Assembly: GCA_035656495.1 (NCBI GenBank)
Contig: DASRSL010000071.1
Span: 1-34,132, forward strand
DNA length: 34,132 nt
Source of the DNA: Roseiarcus sp035656495
GTDB taxonomy: Bacteria > Pseudomonadota > Alphaproteobacteria > Rhizobiales > Beijerinckiaceae
Reading direction: 5' to 3'
Of this stretch, positions 1 through 7,786 are shown piece after piece. The notes under the pieces are model-generated. The model ran no database searches. It was not told the DNA's origin and saw only the letters and a program-made list of their open reading frames with translations. How positions within the stretch are numbered: position 1 is the first letter of the stretch; every line of letters starts with the position of its first letter. Both the position numbers and the translations under genes were made by a program.

Positions 1-159
1 CTGAAATTCGACTGCGCACCAAAGGGAAGCTTCCTTGGGCTCCCGGTCAACGGGAAAAGGGTTTCCTTTGCCGAGAACGTATTCTATGAGTTTCTGGCCG
101 AGAAGATTTGGCGGGTATGGTCGATTATCGACAAGGCGGCGATCGAGGCTCAGCTCTAG
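1..159 (+). CDS. SnoaL-like ester cyclase, C-terminal fragment (cut by window edge)
   Basis: The first reading frame is open from base 1 to a TAG at 157-159, giving 52 residues; the 5' part lies outside the window. The peptide has the C-terminal pattern of SnoaL-like polyketide cyclase/ester cyclase proteins: a G-x-F-x-G-x-P-x-x-G-K stretch, a hydrophobic strand, then EKIWRVWSIID and a terminal QL. These are small alpha+beta barrel proteins of the NTF2-like superfamily; most are of unknown substrate. Recognition rests on the tail alone, so the subfamily cannot be given. The next 220 bases up to the stress-protein gene show no convincing gene. Confidence 0.65.
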   Translation: MKFDCAPKGSFLGLPVNGKRVSFAENVFYEFLAEKIWRVWSIIDKAAIEAQL

Positions 160-379
160 CGCGGCAATATCCCGTTTCTCGTGTTCGAGCGCATTTGGTC
201 TTCGGCGAGCCTGAGGGCGCGATGCGTCGCAGGCGAAATAGCACGGATCGTCCGCCCGATGCGCCATCCGCAGCCAACGAGCGAACGTTCCACCTAACCC
301 CCGCGAGGGACCCGTCCAGCCTATGGCGCCGGCGGCGCGATTCTCCTAACCCGATCGTAGGGAGAACAGGAAGGCCTCC

Positions 380-817
380 ATGTTCAAGCATCTTCTCATT
401 CCCACCGACGGGTCCGATCTGTCGCGCAAGGCCGTGCTCTACGGGGTGCAGCTGGCCAAGGAGTGCGGGGCCAAGGTGACGGCGCTCACCCTGGCGCAGC
501 CCTATCGTGTCGCTTCGATGGACGCGGTTCTGGTCTCGGTCGGCGAGGAGGATTACGAAGAGGAGTCGCGGCGCATCGCCGAACAGGCGCTCGAGCAGGT
601 GAGGATCGCGGCCGATGCGGCGCGCGTCACCTGTGACACGATCCGCGAGGTCCACGACCAGCCTTATCGCGCCATCATCGACGCGGCCCATGCCAAGAAC
701 TGCGACCTGATCGTCATGGCCTCGCACGGACGGCGCGGCATGTCGGCGCTGCTTCTCGGCAGCGAGACTGTCAAGGTCCTCACCCACTCGGCCATTCCGG
801 TCCTCGTCTACCGTTGA
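380..817 (+). CDS. Universal stress protein, UspA family
   Basis: A 145-aa single-domain Usp protein, the usual length. It opens with the family strand FKHLLIPTDGSDLSRKA. Near the C-terminus it has ASHGRRGMSALLLGSET, which fits the ATP-binding signature G-2x-G-9x-G-S/T except that the first glycine is alanine, a common variant. It ends with the VLTHSAIPVLVYR strand. Usp proteins are cytoplasmic stress-survival proteins, some of which bind ATP. The ATG at 380 follows an AGGAAGG ribosome site at about 8 bases. It is a single gene converging on ygfZ with only 13 bases between the stop codons. Confidence 0.93.
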   Translation: MFKHLLIPTDGSDLSRKAVLYGVQLAKECGAKVTALTLAQPYRVASMDAVLVSVGEEDYEEESRRIAEQALEQVRIAADAARVTCDTIREVHDQPYRAIIDAAHAKNCDLIVMASHGRRGMSALLLGSETVKVLTHSAIPVLVYR

Positions 818-830
818 GGAAGCCGACGCC

Positions 831-1664
831 TCACTCCGCAAGCGTGAGCCCGACCCTGCCTGCGGCGAGTTCGCGCCCCGAGACCCTGGCGTCCTCGACC
901 CGGTCGAGCCGTAGCATGGCGAGCGCCTCTCGCCCGAACGACGAGCCGAGCGTTCCGACGGCAAGCTCCCCGTCGAGGACCGGCGTTCCCGGCGCCGCCG
1001 GCTCGGCCTTGAGCCTGACGCGCTGAATGCGCTTGCGCGCAGTTCCGCGATGCTTCATGCGCGAGACGACCTCCTGCCCGACGTAGCAGCCCTTGTCGAA
1101 ATCGACGCCATGAAGGAGATCGAAGTTCGCGTCGTGGGGGAACGCGTCGCCATAGACGAAATCGATGCCGCCTTTCGGAACGCCGGCGCCGATGCGCAAG
1201 GCTTCGTAAGCCGGGGCGCGCTCCTCGCCGATCGCAATCGCCATGTTGCGCGGCATGATGGCCCGCCAGCCGAGACGGGAGTCGCGCGGGTCGGCGTAGA
1301 GCACGCAATCCGCCGCCTCATCCGGCGCTTCGCCCCAGGTGGCGACGACGGCGCGCTCCCTGCTTTCGTCGGCGATCGAGACCTTGGAGCGAAGCTTGTA
1401 GAAGCCGAGCCGGCGCGCGAGATCGGCCGACTGCGCCGCGGCGCAGTCGATGAGGAAGACCGCGCCGGTCCGCGCGGGAGAGCGGACGACCAGCATGTCG
1501 AACAGAATCTTGCCCTGCGGCGTGAGAAGCCCGGCATAGCGCGCCTCCCCCTCTTCGAGCCGCTCGACGTCGTTCGTCAGCAGCCCCTGAAGAAAGCCCG
1601 CCGCCTCTTCGCCGCCGACAGAAATGACGCCGCGGTCCCTGAGCAGGACGGAGTTCCTGGTCAT
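831..1664 (-). CDS. ygfZ: YgfZ/GcvT-like folate-binding protein (Fe-S cluster maintenance)
   Basis: A 277-aa protein with the YgfZ hallmark K-G-C-Y-x-G-Q-E at residues 191-198 (Cys193), followed by VSRMKHRGTARKR. The N-terminus (LLRDRGVISVGGEEAAGFLQGLLTND in part) matches the GcvT-like fold. YgfZ proteins bind tetrahydrofolate and support maturation or repair of certain Fe-S enzymes such as MiaB; the motif cysteine is needed for function in E. coli. The gene is divergent from pyrC, with 75 bases between the starts, and that gap should hold both promoters. Confidence 0.93.
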   Translation of the reverse strand: MTRNSVLLRDRGVISVGGEEAAGFLQGLLTNDVERLEEGEARYAGLLTPQGKILFDMLVVRSPARTGAVFLIDCAAAQSADLARRLGFYKLRSKVSIADESRERAVVATWGEAPDEAADCVLYADPRDSRLGWRAIMPRNMAIAIGEERAPAYEALRIGAGVPKGGIDFVYGDAFPHDANFDLLHGVDFDKGCYVGQEVVSRMKHRGTARKRIQRVRLKAEPAAPGTPVLDGELAVGTLGSSFGREALAMLRLDRVEDARVSGRELAAGRVGLTLAE

Positions 1665-1739
1665 GTCGAGCCTCCGGTCTCGCTTGCTGAGCCGAGCCTG
1701 CTAGATTAGGCCGCATCCGCTCCCGCGCAAGGACAAGCG

Positions 1740-3056
1740 ATGCCGCAGACTTTCGATCTCGTTCTCGCCAATGGAACCGTGGTCAACCAGGACGGCGCGG
1801 GCTTGCGAGACGTCGGCGTCCGCAATGGGCTGATCGCCGATATCGGGGATTTGGGCGCCGCTTCGGCGGGCGAGCGGATCGACTGCAAGGGACTGCACGT
1901 GCTCCCCGGCGTCATCGACAGCCAGGTGCATTTCCGCGAGCCGGGCCTGATCCACAAGGAGGATCTCGAGACGGGCTCGCGCTCGGCCGTGCTCGGCGGC
2001 GTGACCGCGGTGTTCGAGATGCCGAACACCGATCCGGCGACCACGACCGCCGAGGCGCTGGCCGACAAGATGCGCCGCGCTCGGAGCCGCATGCATTGCG
2101 ACTTCGCGTTCTGGGTCGGCGGCGCGCACGAGAACGTCGCCGACATTTCCGAGCTCGAACGGCTGCAGGGGGCGGCGGGTATCAAGGTGTTCATGGGCTC
2201 CTCCACGGGGAAGCTTCTCGTCCCCGACGATGAGGGTGTGCTGGCGATCTTGAGACGGATCCGCCGGCGCGCCGCCTTCCACAGCGAGGACGAGCCGCGA
2301 CTAGTCGAGCGCAAGGGGCTGCGCGTTCCCGGCGATCCGTCGTCGCATCCCGTCTGGCGCGACGAGATCGCCGCCCTGGCCGCGACCCAGCGCCTTGTGC
2401 GGCTCGCGCGCGAGGCGAACGCGCAGGTGCATGTGCTGCATGTCTCGACGCGGCAGGAAATGGAGCTCTTGGCCGGCGCGAAGGACATCGCGAGCTGCGA
2501 GGCGACGCCCACACATTTGACGCTGAGCGCCGAGGACTATCCGCGCCTCAAGACGAAGCTGCAGATGAACCCGCCGGTGCGCGGACCGGAGCATCGCGAG
2601 GGGATCTGGCGCGCCCTGAACCGGGGCGTCGTCGACGTCCTCGGCTCCGATCATGCCCCGCATACGCTCGAGGAGAAGGCGAAGCCCTATCCCGAAAGCC
2701 CCTCGGGCTTGACCGGGGTGCAGACGCTGGTTCCGATCATGCTGGACCACGTCAACGCCGGGCGGCTCAGCCTCGAGCGCTTCGTCGACCTGACCAGCGC
2801 CAGCCCGGCGCGGCTCTTCCGCATCCTCGGCAAGGGCCGCATCGCGGCCGGCTATGACGCCGACTTCACCGTGGTCGACCTGAAGCGCGCCGAGACGATC
2901 CGCGATTCCTGGATCGCCTCGCGCTCGCGCTGGACGCCGTACGACGGAAGGACGGTCGCCGGCTGGCCGGTCGGGACAATCGTGCGCGGAAGGCGCGTCA
3001 TGTGGGAGGGGGAGGTTGTGACGCCGTCGACGGGGGAGGCGGTGCGCTTCTGGTGA
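1740..3056 (+). CDS. pyrC: Dihydroorotase-like amidohydrolase (class I type)
   Basis: A 438-aa amidohydrolase that matches class I dihydroorotases over its full length; these catalyse reversible cyclisation of carbamoyl aspartate in pyrimidine synthesis. Visible metal-site positions are Lys149 (GIKVFMGSSTG, the carboxylated lysine), His181 (FHSEDEPRL), His234 (HVLHVST) and Asp304 (GSDHAPH). The usual D-x-H-V-H-F-R-E-P-G motif reads DSQVHFREPG at residues 60-69, so the first zinc histidine is Gln62. From memory this Gln occurs in related rhizobial proteins, so it may be clade-specific rather than damage. The protein could be a true dihydroorotase or an allantoinase/hydantoinase-type relative. 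There is no pyrB neighbour. A hairpin follows 30 bases after the stop. Confidence 0.85.
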   Translation: MPQTFDLVLANGTVVNQDGAGLRDVGVRNGLIADIGDLGAASAGERIDCKGLHVLPGVIDSQVHFREPGLIHKEDLETGSRSAVLGGVTAVFEMPNTDPATTTAEALADKMRRARSRMHCDFAFWVGGAHENVADISELERLQGAAGIKVFMGSSTGKLLVPDDEGVLAILRRIRRRAAFHSEDEPRLVERKGLRVPGDPSSHPVWRDEIAALAATQRLVRLAREANAQVHVLHVSTRQEMELLAGAKDIASCEATPTHLTLSAEDYPRLKTKLQMNPPVRGPEHREGIWRALNRGVVDVLGSDHAPHTLEEKAKPYPESPSGLTGVQTLVPIMLDHVNAGRLSLERFVDLTSASPARLFRILGKGRIAAGYDADFTVVDLKRAETIRDSWIASRSRWTPYDGRTVAGWPVGTIVRGRRVMWEGEVVTPSTGEAVRFW

Positions 3057-3085
3057 GCGAAGCGCAGCCAAGGCGAAGGAGACGA

Positions 3086-3105
3086 GGCGCCGCGGATGCG
3101 GCGCC
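3086..3105 (+). terminator. Hairpin downstream of pyrC
   Basis: A perfect 8-bp inverted repeat (GGCGCCGC / GCGGCGCC) with a GGAT loop lies 30 bases after the pyrC stop. There is no T-run after it, so it would be a non-canonical or Rho-assisted terminator. The remaining bases up to 3273 hold no gene that can be supported and are visibly less GC-rich than the surroundings. Confidence 0.4.
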
Positions 3106-3273
3106 GACCGTGTGTCCATGCCAACTTTTGACAAAAGCTTCCCATTGCCGCTTTGTGCGCTTTCAAGGAGTTGGCGGCGCCGAGGGCTCAAGAACCTTTC
3201 GGCAAAAATGGAACAAATTGAGAGGGCGTAGACTGGCCGAAATTTTCATCGAGGCGCTGGCGACTGTCGACAC

Positions 3274-3801
3274 ATGTCTCAACTCATCTCCGAAATCATC
3301 GCGACCGGCGGGCGCGCGCTCGAAGAGGAGGAGCAATGGCAGAGGTCCGTCCAGGAGGGCAAAGGGGAAGCCGGCGGAATCCTCGGAGTCAATGTGATCT
3401 GCTTCCATCCGTACGTGTTCATCCGAGCGATCCTGACGAACTATCGCGCGAAGCATGCGTTCACGGTCGAGGGACGGCGAGTCGGGGAGCTCAAGGTCAA
3501 AATCCAGAAGAAGCAATATTTCTTCATTGTGGACTTCTGGAAGGACGAGCCGCTGGCGCCTCTGCAAGAGTCGGTCGAGAGACTGGCCAAACAAAAGGCC
3601 GAGGCTTGCCTGATCGTCCTTTCGGCCAATCGTTACGGAGAAACCGAGAGCAGGCTGCGCCTGATCGATGGTCTCGCGGGCCTTGAGTCGAGAGAGGGCG
3701 TCTATCGCTTCGGCGCCAAGACGGATGAGGGCGAGGATGTCGAATTCTGGGTCGGGGGTTGGAAAGTCGAGAAGAAGCCTAAGGGCGCGACGGCCCGCTG
3801 A
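3274..3801 (+). CDS. Hypothetical protein, 175 aa, family not recognised
   Basis: No family is recognised. The protein is soluble, charged, and has no signal peptide or membrane segment. The N-terminal 35 residues are acidic and probably helical. A central alternating block (residues about 62-85, including GRRVGELKVKIQKKQYFFIVDFWKDE in part) looks like beta strands, followed by a helix rich in K/E/Q and another strand (ACLIVLSA). The C-terminus is basic. A strand pair with conserved-looking E, K and D could suggest a nuclease-like fold, but no catalytic motif can be assigned. The gene sits alone between pyrC and purL, and it and its upstream region are less GC-rich than the neighbours, a weak hint of acquisition. 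The ATG at 3274 lacks a strong ribosome site. Confidence 0.6.
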   Translation: MSQLISEIIATGGRALEEEEQWQRSVQEGKGEAGGILGVNVICFHPYVFIRAILTNYRAKHAFTVEGRRVGELKVKIQKKQYFFIVDFWKDEPLAPLQESVERLAKQKAEACLIVLSANRYGETESRLRLIDGLAGLESREGVYRFGAKTDEGEDVEFWVGGWKVEKKPKGATAR

Positions 3802-3937
3802 AGGACGGGCGCCTTACGCCTTATGGAGCCGCCGCCTCCCGCGGGCATCGGCAAGCGGGCGAAGCGTCGCCCTTGAGATCGCCGCCGCCGGCGGCTATGG
3901 GGCGGGACGGATATTCAGCATCCCGAGAGAACGGACG

Positions 3938-6142
3938 TTGGGCGCACACGAACCGAAGGTCGACGAGGCGCTCGCGATCGCGCATGGGCTGAAACCGGAG
4001 GAATACGCCCGCTTCGTCGCGCTCATCGGCCGCGAGCCGACTTACACCGAGTTCGGCATCGTCTCGGCGATGTGGAACGAGCATTGCTCCTATAAGTCCT
4101 CGCGCCTGCACCTGCGAAAGCTTCCGACCAAGGCGGCCTGGGTCATCCAGGGGCCGGGCGAAAACGCCGGCGTCGTCGACATCGGCGATGGCGAGGCCTG
4201 CGTGTTCAAGATGGAAAGCCACAACCATCCCTCCTACATCGAGCCCTACCAGGGCGCGGCGACCGGGGTCGGCGGCATTTTGCGCGACGTCTTCACCATG
4301 GGCGCGCGCCCGGTGGCCTGCCTAAACTTCCTGCGCTTCGGCTCGCCCGACCATCCCAAGACCCGCCACCTCGTCGCGGGCGTGGTGGCGGGCATCGGCG
4401 GCTACGGCAATTCCTTCGGCGTGCCGACGGTCGGCGGCTCGGTCGGCTTTCACAAAGGCTATGACGGCAACATCCTGGTCAACGCTTTCGCCGTCGGCGT
4501 CGCGAGAGGCGACGCGATCTTCTATGCGAAGGCGACGGGCGTCGGGAACCCGATCGTCTACCTCGGCTCGAAGACCGGCCGCGACGGGATCCACGGCGCG
4601 ACCATGGCCTCGGCCGCCTTCGAGGCGGACGCAGAGGAAAAGCGCCCGACCGTGCAGGTCGGCGACCCCTTCGCCGAGAAGCTCCTGCTCGAGGCGTGTC
4701 TCGAGCTGATGGCCTCGGGCGCCGTCGTCGCCATCCAGGACATGGGCGCGGCCGGGCTTACCTCGTCGGCGGTCGAAATGGGAGCGAAGGGCGATCTCGG
4801 CGTCGAGCTCGACCTCGACGCCGTGCCCTGCCGCGAGGCGGGCATGTCAGCCTACGAAATGATGCTCTCCGAAAGCCAGGAGCGCATGCTGATGGTGCTG
4901 AAGCCCGAGCTCGAGGCCAAGGCCGAGGACATTTTTCGCAAATGGGGCCTCGACTTCGCAATCATCGGCAGAACCACCGACACGAAGCGCTTCGTCGTGA
5001 GGCACAAGGGCGAGGTCAAGGCCGACCTGCCGATCAAGGAGCTGGGCGACGAGGCGCACCTCTACGACCGCCCCTGGACGCCGACCGCCGCGCCCGCCGT
5101 TCTCGACGGCGCGGCGATCGCCCCGCCCCTGCCGACCGGCGTCGCGCTCGTCAAACTCATGCGCTCGCCGGACCTCTGCTCGAAACGCTGGGTCTACGAG
5201 CAATACGACTCGCTCATCCTCGGCAATACGCTTCAGGGCCCCGGCGGCGGCGCTGCCGTGATCCGGCTCGGCGACGGGCCGAAGGGCTTGGCGCTCACGA
5301 CCGACTGCACCGAGCGCTATTGCGAGGCGGATCCGCGCGAGGGGGCCAAGCAGGCTGTCGCGGAGGCTTGGCGCAATCTCGTCGCGGTCGGCGCGCGCCC
5401 GCTCGCGCTGACCGACAACCTCAATTTCGGCAATCCGGAGAAGCCCCATGCGATGGGGCAGCTGGTCGGCGCGATCCAGGGGATCGGCGAGGCCGCGCGG
5501 GCGCTCGATTTCCCGATCGTCTCCGGCAACGTGTCGCTCTACAACGAGACGATGGGCTCCGGAATTCCGCCGACGCCGGCGATCGGCGGCGTCGGTCTCG
5601 TGGCGGACGTGACGAAGACGATGACGCTCGCCTTCAAGGCGGCGGGCCACGACATCCTGTTGATCGGCGGCGCGCCCGGCTGGCTCGGCCGCTCGGCGTG
5701 GCTTGCGACGATCGCGGGTCGCGAAGAAGGCACCCCCCCACCGGTCGAGCTCGCCGCCGAGCGGCGCAACGGCGAGCTCATTCTGTCCCTCGTCGCGGAG
5801 GGGCGGATCGCCGCGGCCCAGGACTTGTCCGACGGCGGGCTCGCCGCCGCGCTCGCCGAGATGGCGCTTGCGGGCGCGATCGGCGCAACGGTCGAGGCGC
5901 CGGGGGTAGAGCACGCCTTCTTCTTCGGCGAGGACCAGGGCCGCTATGTCGTCGCAACCGCTCCGACGCAAACCGAGGCCGTCGTCGAAGCTGGGCGCCG
6001 GGCCGGGGTCCCGGTCGCGCGGATCGGCGTCACCGGCGGCGACGCGCTGAAGCTCGGCGCCTCCGCTCCCGTCGCGCTCGCCGAACTCCGCCGGGCGCAC
6101 GAATCCTGGCTGCCGGACTATATGGATGGGGCGCCGGCATGA
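3938..6142 (+). CDS. purL: Phosphoribosylformylglycinamidine synthase subunit II (FGAM synthase)
   Basis: PurL converts FGAR plus ammonia, delivered by PurQ/PurS, to FGAM using ATP in purine synthesis. The protein shows GREPTYTEFGIVSAMWNEHCSYKSS near the N-terminus in part, the nucleotide-site segment ESHNHPSYIEPYQGAATGVGG in part, GAAGLTSSAVEMG, and a second AIRS-like half with LTDNLNFGNPEKP and SDGGLAAALAEMALAG. The frame is open further upstream, but homology begins just after a TTG at 3938, preceded by GAGAGA; this gives 734 aa, the normal length for the short PurL form. No in-frame ATG lies nearby. The stop overlaps the next gene's ATG (ATGA), so the two are translationally coupled. Confidence 0.95.
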   Translation: MGAHEPKVDEALAIAHGLKPEEYARFVALIGREPTYTEFGIVSAMWNEHCSYKSSRLHLRKLPTKAAWVIQGPGENAGVVDIGDGEACVFKMESHNHPSYIEPYQGAATGVGGILRDVFTMGARPVACLNFLRFGSPDHPKTRHLVAGVVAGIGGYGNSFGVPTVGGSVGFHKGYDGNILVNAFAVGVARGDAIFYAKATGVGNPIVYLGSKTGRDGIHGATMASAAFEADAEEKRPTVQVGDPFAEKLLLEACLELMASGAVVAIQDMGAAGLTSSAVEMGAKGDLGVELDLDAVPCREAGMSAYEMMLSESQERMLMVLKPELEAKAEDIFRKWGLDFAIIGRTTDTKRFVVRHKGEVKADLPIKELGDEAHLYDRPWTPTAAPAVLDGAAIAPPLPTGVALVKLMRSPDLCSKRWVYEQYDSLILGNTLQGPGGGAAVIRLGDGPKGLALTTDCTERYCEADPREGAKQAVAEAWRNLVAVGARPLALTDNLNFGNPEKPHAMGQLVGAIQGIGEAARALDFPIVSGNVSLYNETMGSGIPPTPAIGGVGLVADVTKTMTLAFKAAGHDILLIGGAPGWLGRSAWLATIAGREEGTPPPVELAAERRNGELILSLVAEGRIAAAQDLSDGGLAAALAEMALAGAIGATVEAPGVEHAFFFGEDQGRYVVATAPTQTEAVVEAGRRAGVPVARIGVTGGDALKLGASAPVALAELRRAHESWLPDYMDGAPA

Positions 6143-6345
6143 TCCCCTTCGTCATCGTCAAGACCAAGGCCAGCGCAGCCCACATCCGGCCGGACCGGGT
6201 GGTCGCGGTCAGCGCGACCGACGCCGAAGAGTGCATGATTCTGATGACCGACGGCGTGACGATCGCCGCCAAGGAGCCCGCCGCGGACGTCGTCGCAAGG
6301 CTCGAAAGCGCCGCACGATCGGCGGACGAAACGGCTAAGCCTTAA
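6139..6345 (+). CDS. Small FlbD-like hypothetical protein
   Basis: A 68-aa protein whose ATG overlaps the purL stop (ATGA). The segment HIRPDRVVAVSATDAEECMI, followed by LMTDGVTIAAKEPAADVVARL, resembles the small beta-rich FlbD/SwrD fold (strand, 'D..I..V', strand, 'T/DG....KE....V...'). No catalytic motif is visible. It is cytoplasmic by composition. The tight coupling to purL and the 14-base gap to bolA show it is part of the purL operon. Its function is unknown, and the FlbD resemblance is weak. Confidence 0.7.
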   Translation: MIPFVIVKTKASAAHIRPDRVVAVSATDAEECMILMTDGVTIAAKEPAADVVARLESAARSADETAKP

Positions 6346-6359
6346 GGAGCAAGAACCGC

Positions 6360-6590
6360 ATGGCCATGTCTCGGACCGAGATCGAAACGATGATCCGCGA
6401 GGCCTTCCCCGACGCGCGCGTCGAGGTGAAGGACCTGGCCGGCGACGGCAACCACTACGCCGCGAGCGTCGTCACCTCCGCCTTCAAGGGCAAGAGCAAG
6501 GTGCAGCAGCACCAGTTGGTCTATGCCGCGCTCAAGGGCAAGATGGGCGGCGACCTGCACGCGCTAGCGCTCACGACGTCGGACAGCTGA
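6360..6590 (+). CDS. bolA: BolA/IbaG family protein
   Basis: A 76-aa BolA-fold protein: an N-terminal helix (TEIETMIREAFPDARVEV), the D-x-x-G-D-G-N-H-Y strand turn, and the C-terminal QLVYAALKGKMGGDLHALAL segment with the conserved histidine. BolA proteins pair with monothiol glutaredoxins (GrxD) to bind or transfer Fe-S clusters. An AAGGAG site precedes the ATG at 6360. It is the third gene of the purL operon. In many relatives grxD follows directly; here the operon ends and convergent genes of a carbohydrate locus begin. The length fits the short IbaG-like type. Confidence 0.92.
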   Translation: MAMSRTEIETMIREAFPDARVEVKDLAGDGNHYAASVVTSAFKGKSKVQQHQLVYAALKGKMGGDLHALALTTSDS

Positions 6591-6727
6591 TGCTCCCGCT
6601 CGAGGGCAGGCGCCGAGAGGCTGCGCGTTTATAGCCGGATCCTCAGGTTCCTGATGGAGCCGACGGGTTTGGAGGCGCGCGCACCAACCGGTTCGACAAA
6701 GCCAGACCAACGGATGAGGGTCGTCGT

Positions 6728-7702
6728 CTACGGCGGGGCAGGGGCGTGCCAGACGGCTTCGTAAGCTTCGCGGAAATTGTCGCGGGTGACTTTGAGGCCT
6801 GTGGCGGACAGCCAGGCCGGCGGCGTGCGTCCGATGACGCCGAGCAGCAGGGCCTTGGCGGCTGCGGCGCCCTGATCGTAGGGACGTTGCGCCGCCACGC
6901 CCTTGAGCGGTCCCTCGTTGCGGAGCTCGCCGACGACATCGTTGCCGAGATCGACCGTGACCAGGGGCAGGCTGCGCGCGCCTTCCCGGATCGCTGCGAG
7001 CACGCGCAGCGCGGGCATATCCCAGGCGATGAAGCAGCAGTCGAGGTCGTCATTGCCGGCGAGAAGGCGTCGATAGGCGGCGCCGGCGTCCTCGACCCGG
7101 CCGAAACGCTCGCGCACCAGCGTCAAGTCCGGACGCTCGGCGCCCATCCACTTGCGAAGGGCGATCTCGCGTTCGTTGGTGACGAAGAATTCGGCCTCAT
7201 AATTGAGAATGCCGACGACCCCTTCATAAGGGGCGTACGGTGAAATGAGCTCGGCCGCGATCGCGCCGAGACCGAAATTGTCGGCTGAGGAGACGGCGAG
7301 GTAGTCGAGACCGGGACGAAGGCCGGACGGCGCGTTGTCGAGGAGCACGAGTTTCTTGCCGGCCCTGCCGACAGCCCGGTGCGCCTCGAGCACCCCCGAC
7401 GATCCGATCGGCAAGCTGATGACCGCGTCGGTCGCGGCGGCCGCGAGACGGAGAAGCTCCCGGTTCTGTTTGTCCTTGTCGAACCCGCAGTCTACGATCT
7501 CCGAGACCGTTGCGCCGTATTGCCCGAGCGTCGCAATGATTCCGGCCAGCTCCTGGCGGGACCAGTCGCTCGTCGTGGTATGCAGAACGATCGCGGCCGA
7601 GAAGCGCCCGGCTCTCGCCAGTTCGGCCTCGGCGTCAGTCAGGATCAGCAGGTCCGCCGAAAAAGGGCGCTCGCCGTGTGGTCCGAGGCCGATGGTCGGC
7701 AT
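6728..7702 (-). CDS. Signal-peptide-less paralogue of the locus sugar-binding protein (PBP1 fold)
   Basis: A 324-aa periplasmic-binding-protein type 1 domain that resembles the exported binding protein at 13166-14296 over nearly its whole length. Shared landmarks are G-P-x-G-E-x-P, A-A-I-V-L-H, D-W-S-R, a V-S-S/V-A-D-N-F/Y-G segment, A-D/E-F-F-V-T, and A-Q-R-P-Y-D-Q-G near the end. There is no signal peptide: the ATG at 7702 (GAGGG about 9 bases upstream) starts where mature-domain similarity begins, and the alternative TTG at 7741 adds only a charged segment. The product is therefore predicted to be cytoplasmic. It follows the ROK regulator gene on the same strand and is probably co-transcribed with it. 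It could be an intracellular ligand sensor or buffer, or a non-functional copy; the even retention of motifs argues against decay. Confidence 0.85.
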   Translation of the reverse strand: MPTIGLGPHGERPFSADLLILTDAEAELARAGRFSAAIVLHTTTSDWSRQELAGIIATLGQYGATVSEIVDCGFDKDKQNRELLRLAAAATDAVISLPIGSSGVLEAHRAVGRAGKKLVLLDNAPSGLRPGLDYLAVSSADNFGLGAIAAELISPYAPYEGVVGILNYEAEFFVTNEREIALRKWMGAERPDLTLVRERFGRVEDAGAAYRRLLAGNDDLDCCFIAWDMPALRVLAAIREGARSLPLVTVDLGNDVVGELRNEGPLKGVAAQRPYDQGAAAAKALLLGVIGRTPPAWLSATGLKVTRDNFREAYEAVWHAPAPP

Positions 7703-7786
7703 GGCTCGCCCTCGTTTCTCGACGATGGATTTGGCATTCAACGCCTGCTTGACACAAGCCTTGAGAATGGCCGGCCTCGCGACTTC

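Noticed and set aside
3128..3156. TTGACA before the orphan gene as a promoter
   Set aside because: The hexamer is perfect, but no acceptable -10 lies 16-18 bases downstream (CTTTGT is a poor match), and the distance to the gene is over 110 bases.
4847..6100. Long open frame on the minus strand inside purL
   Set aside because: It is antisense to a well-supported purL, shows no family features, and such frames are frequent in GC-rich genes.
7747..7759. GCTTG-ACA-CAAGC hairpin between the ROK and PBP1-like genes
   Set aside because: A 5-bp stem without a T-run is too short to call a terminator or attenuator.
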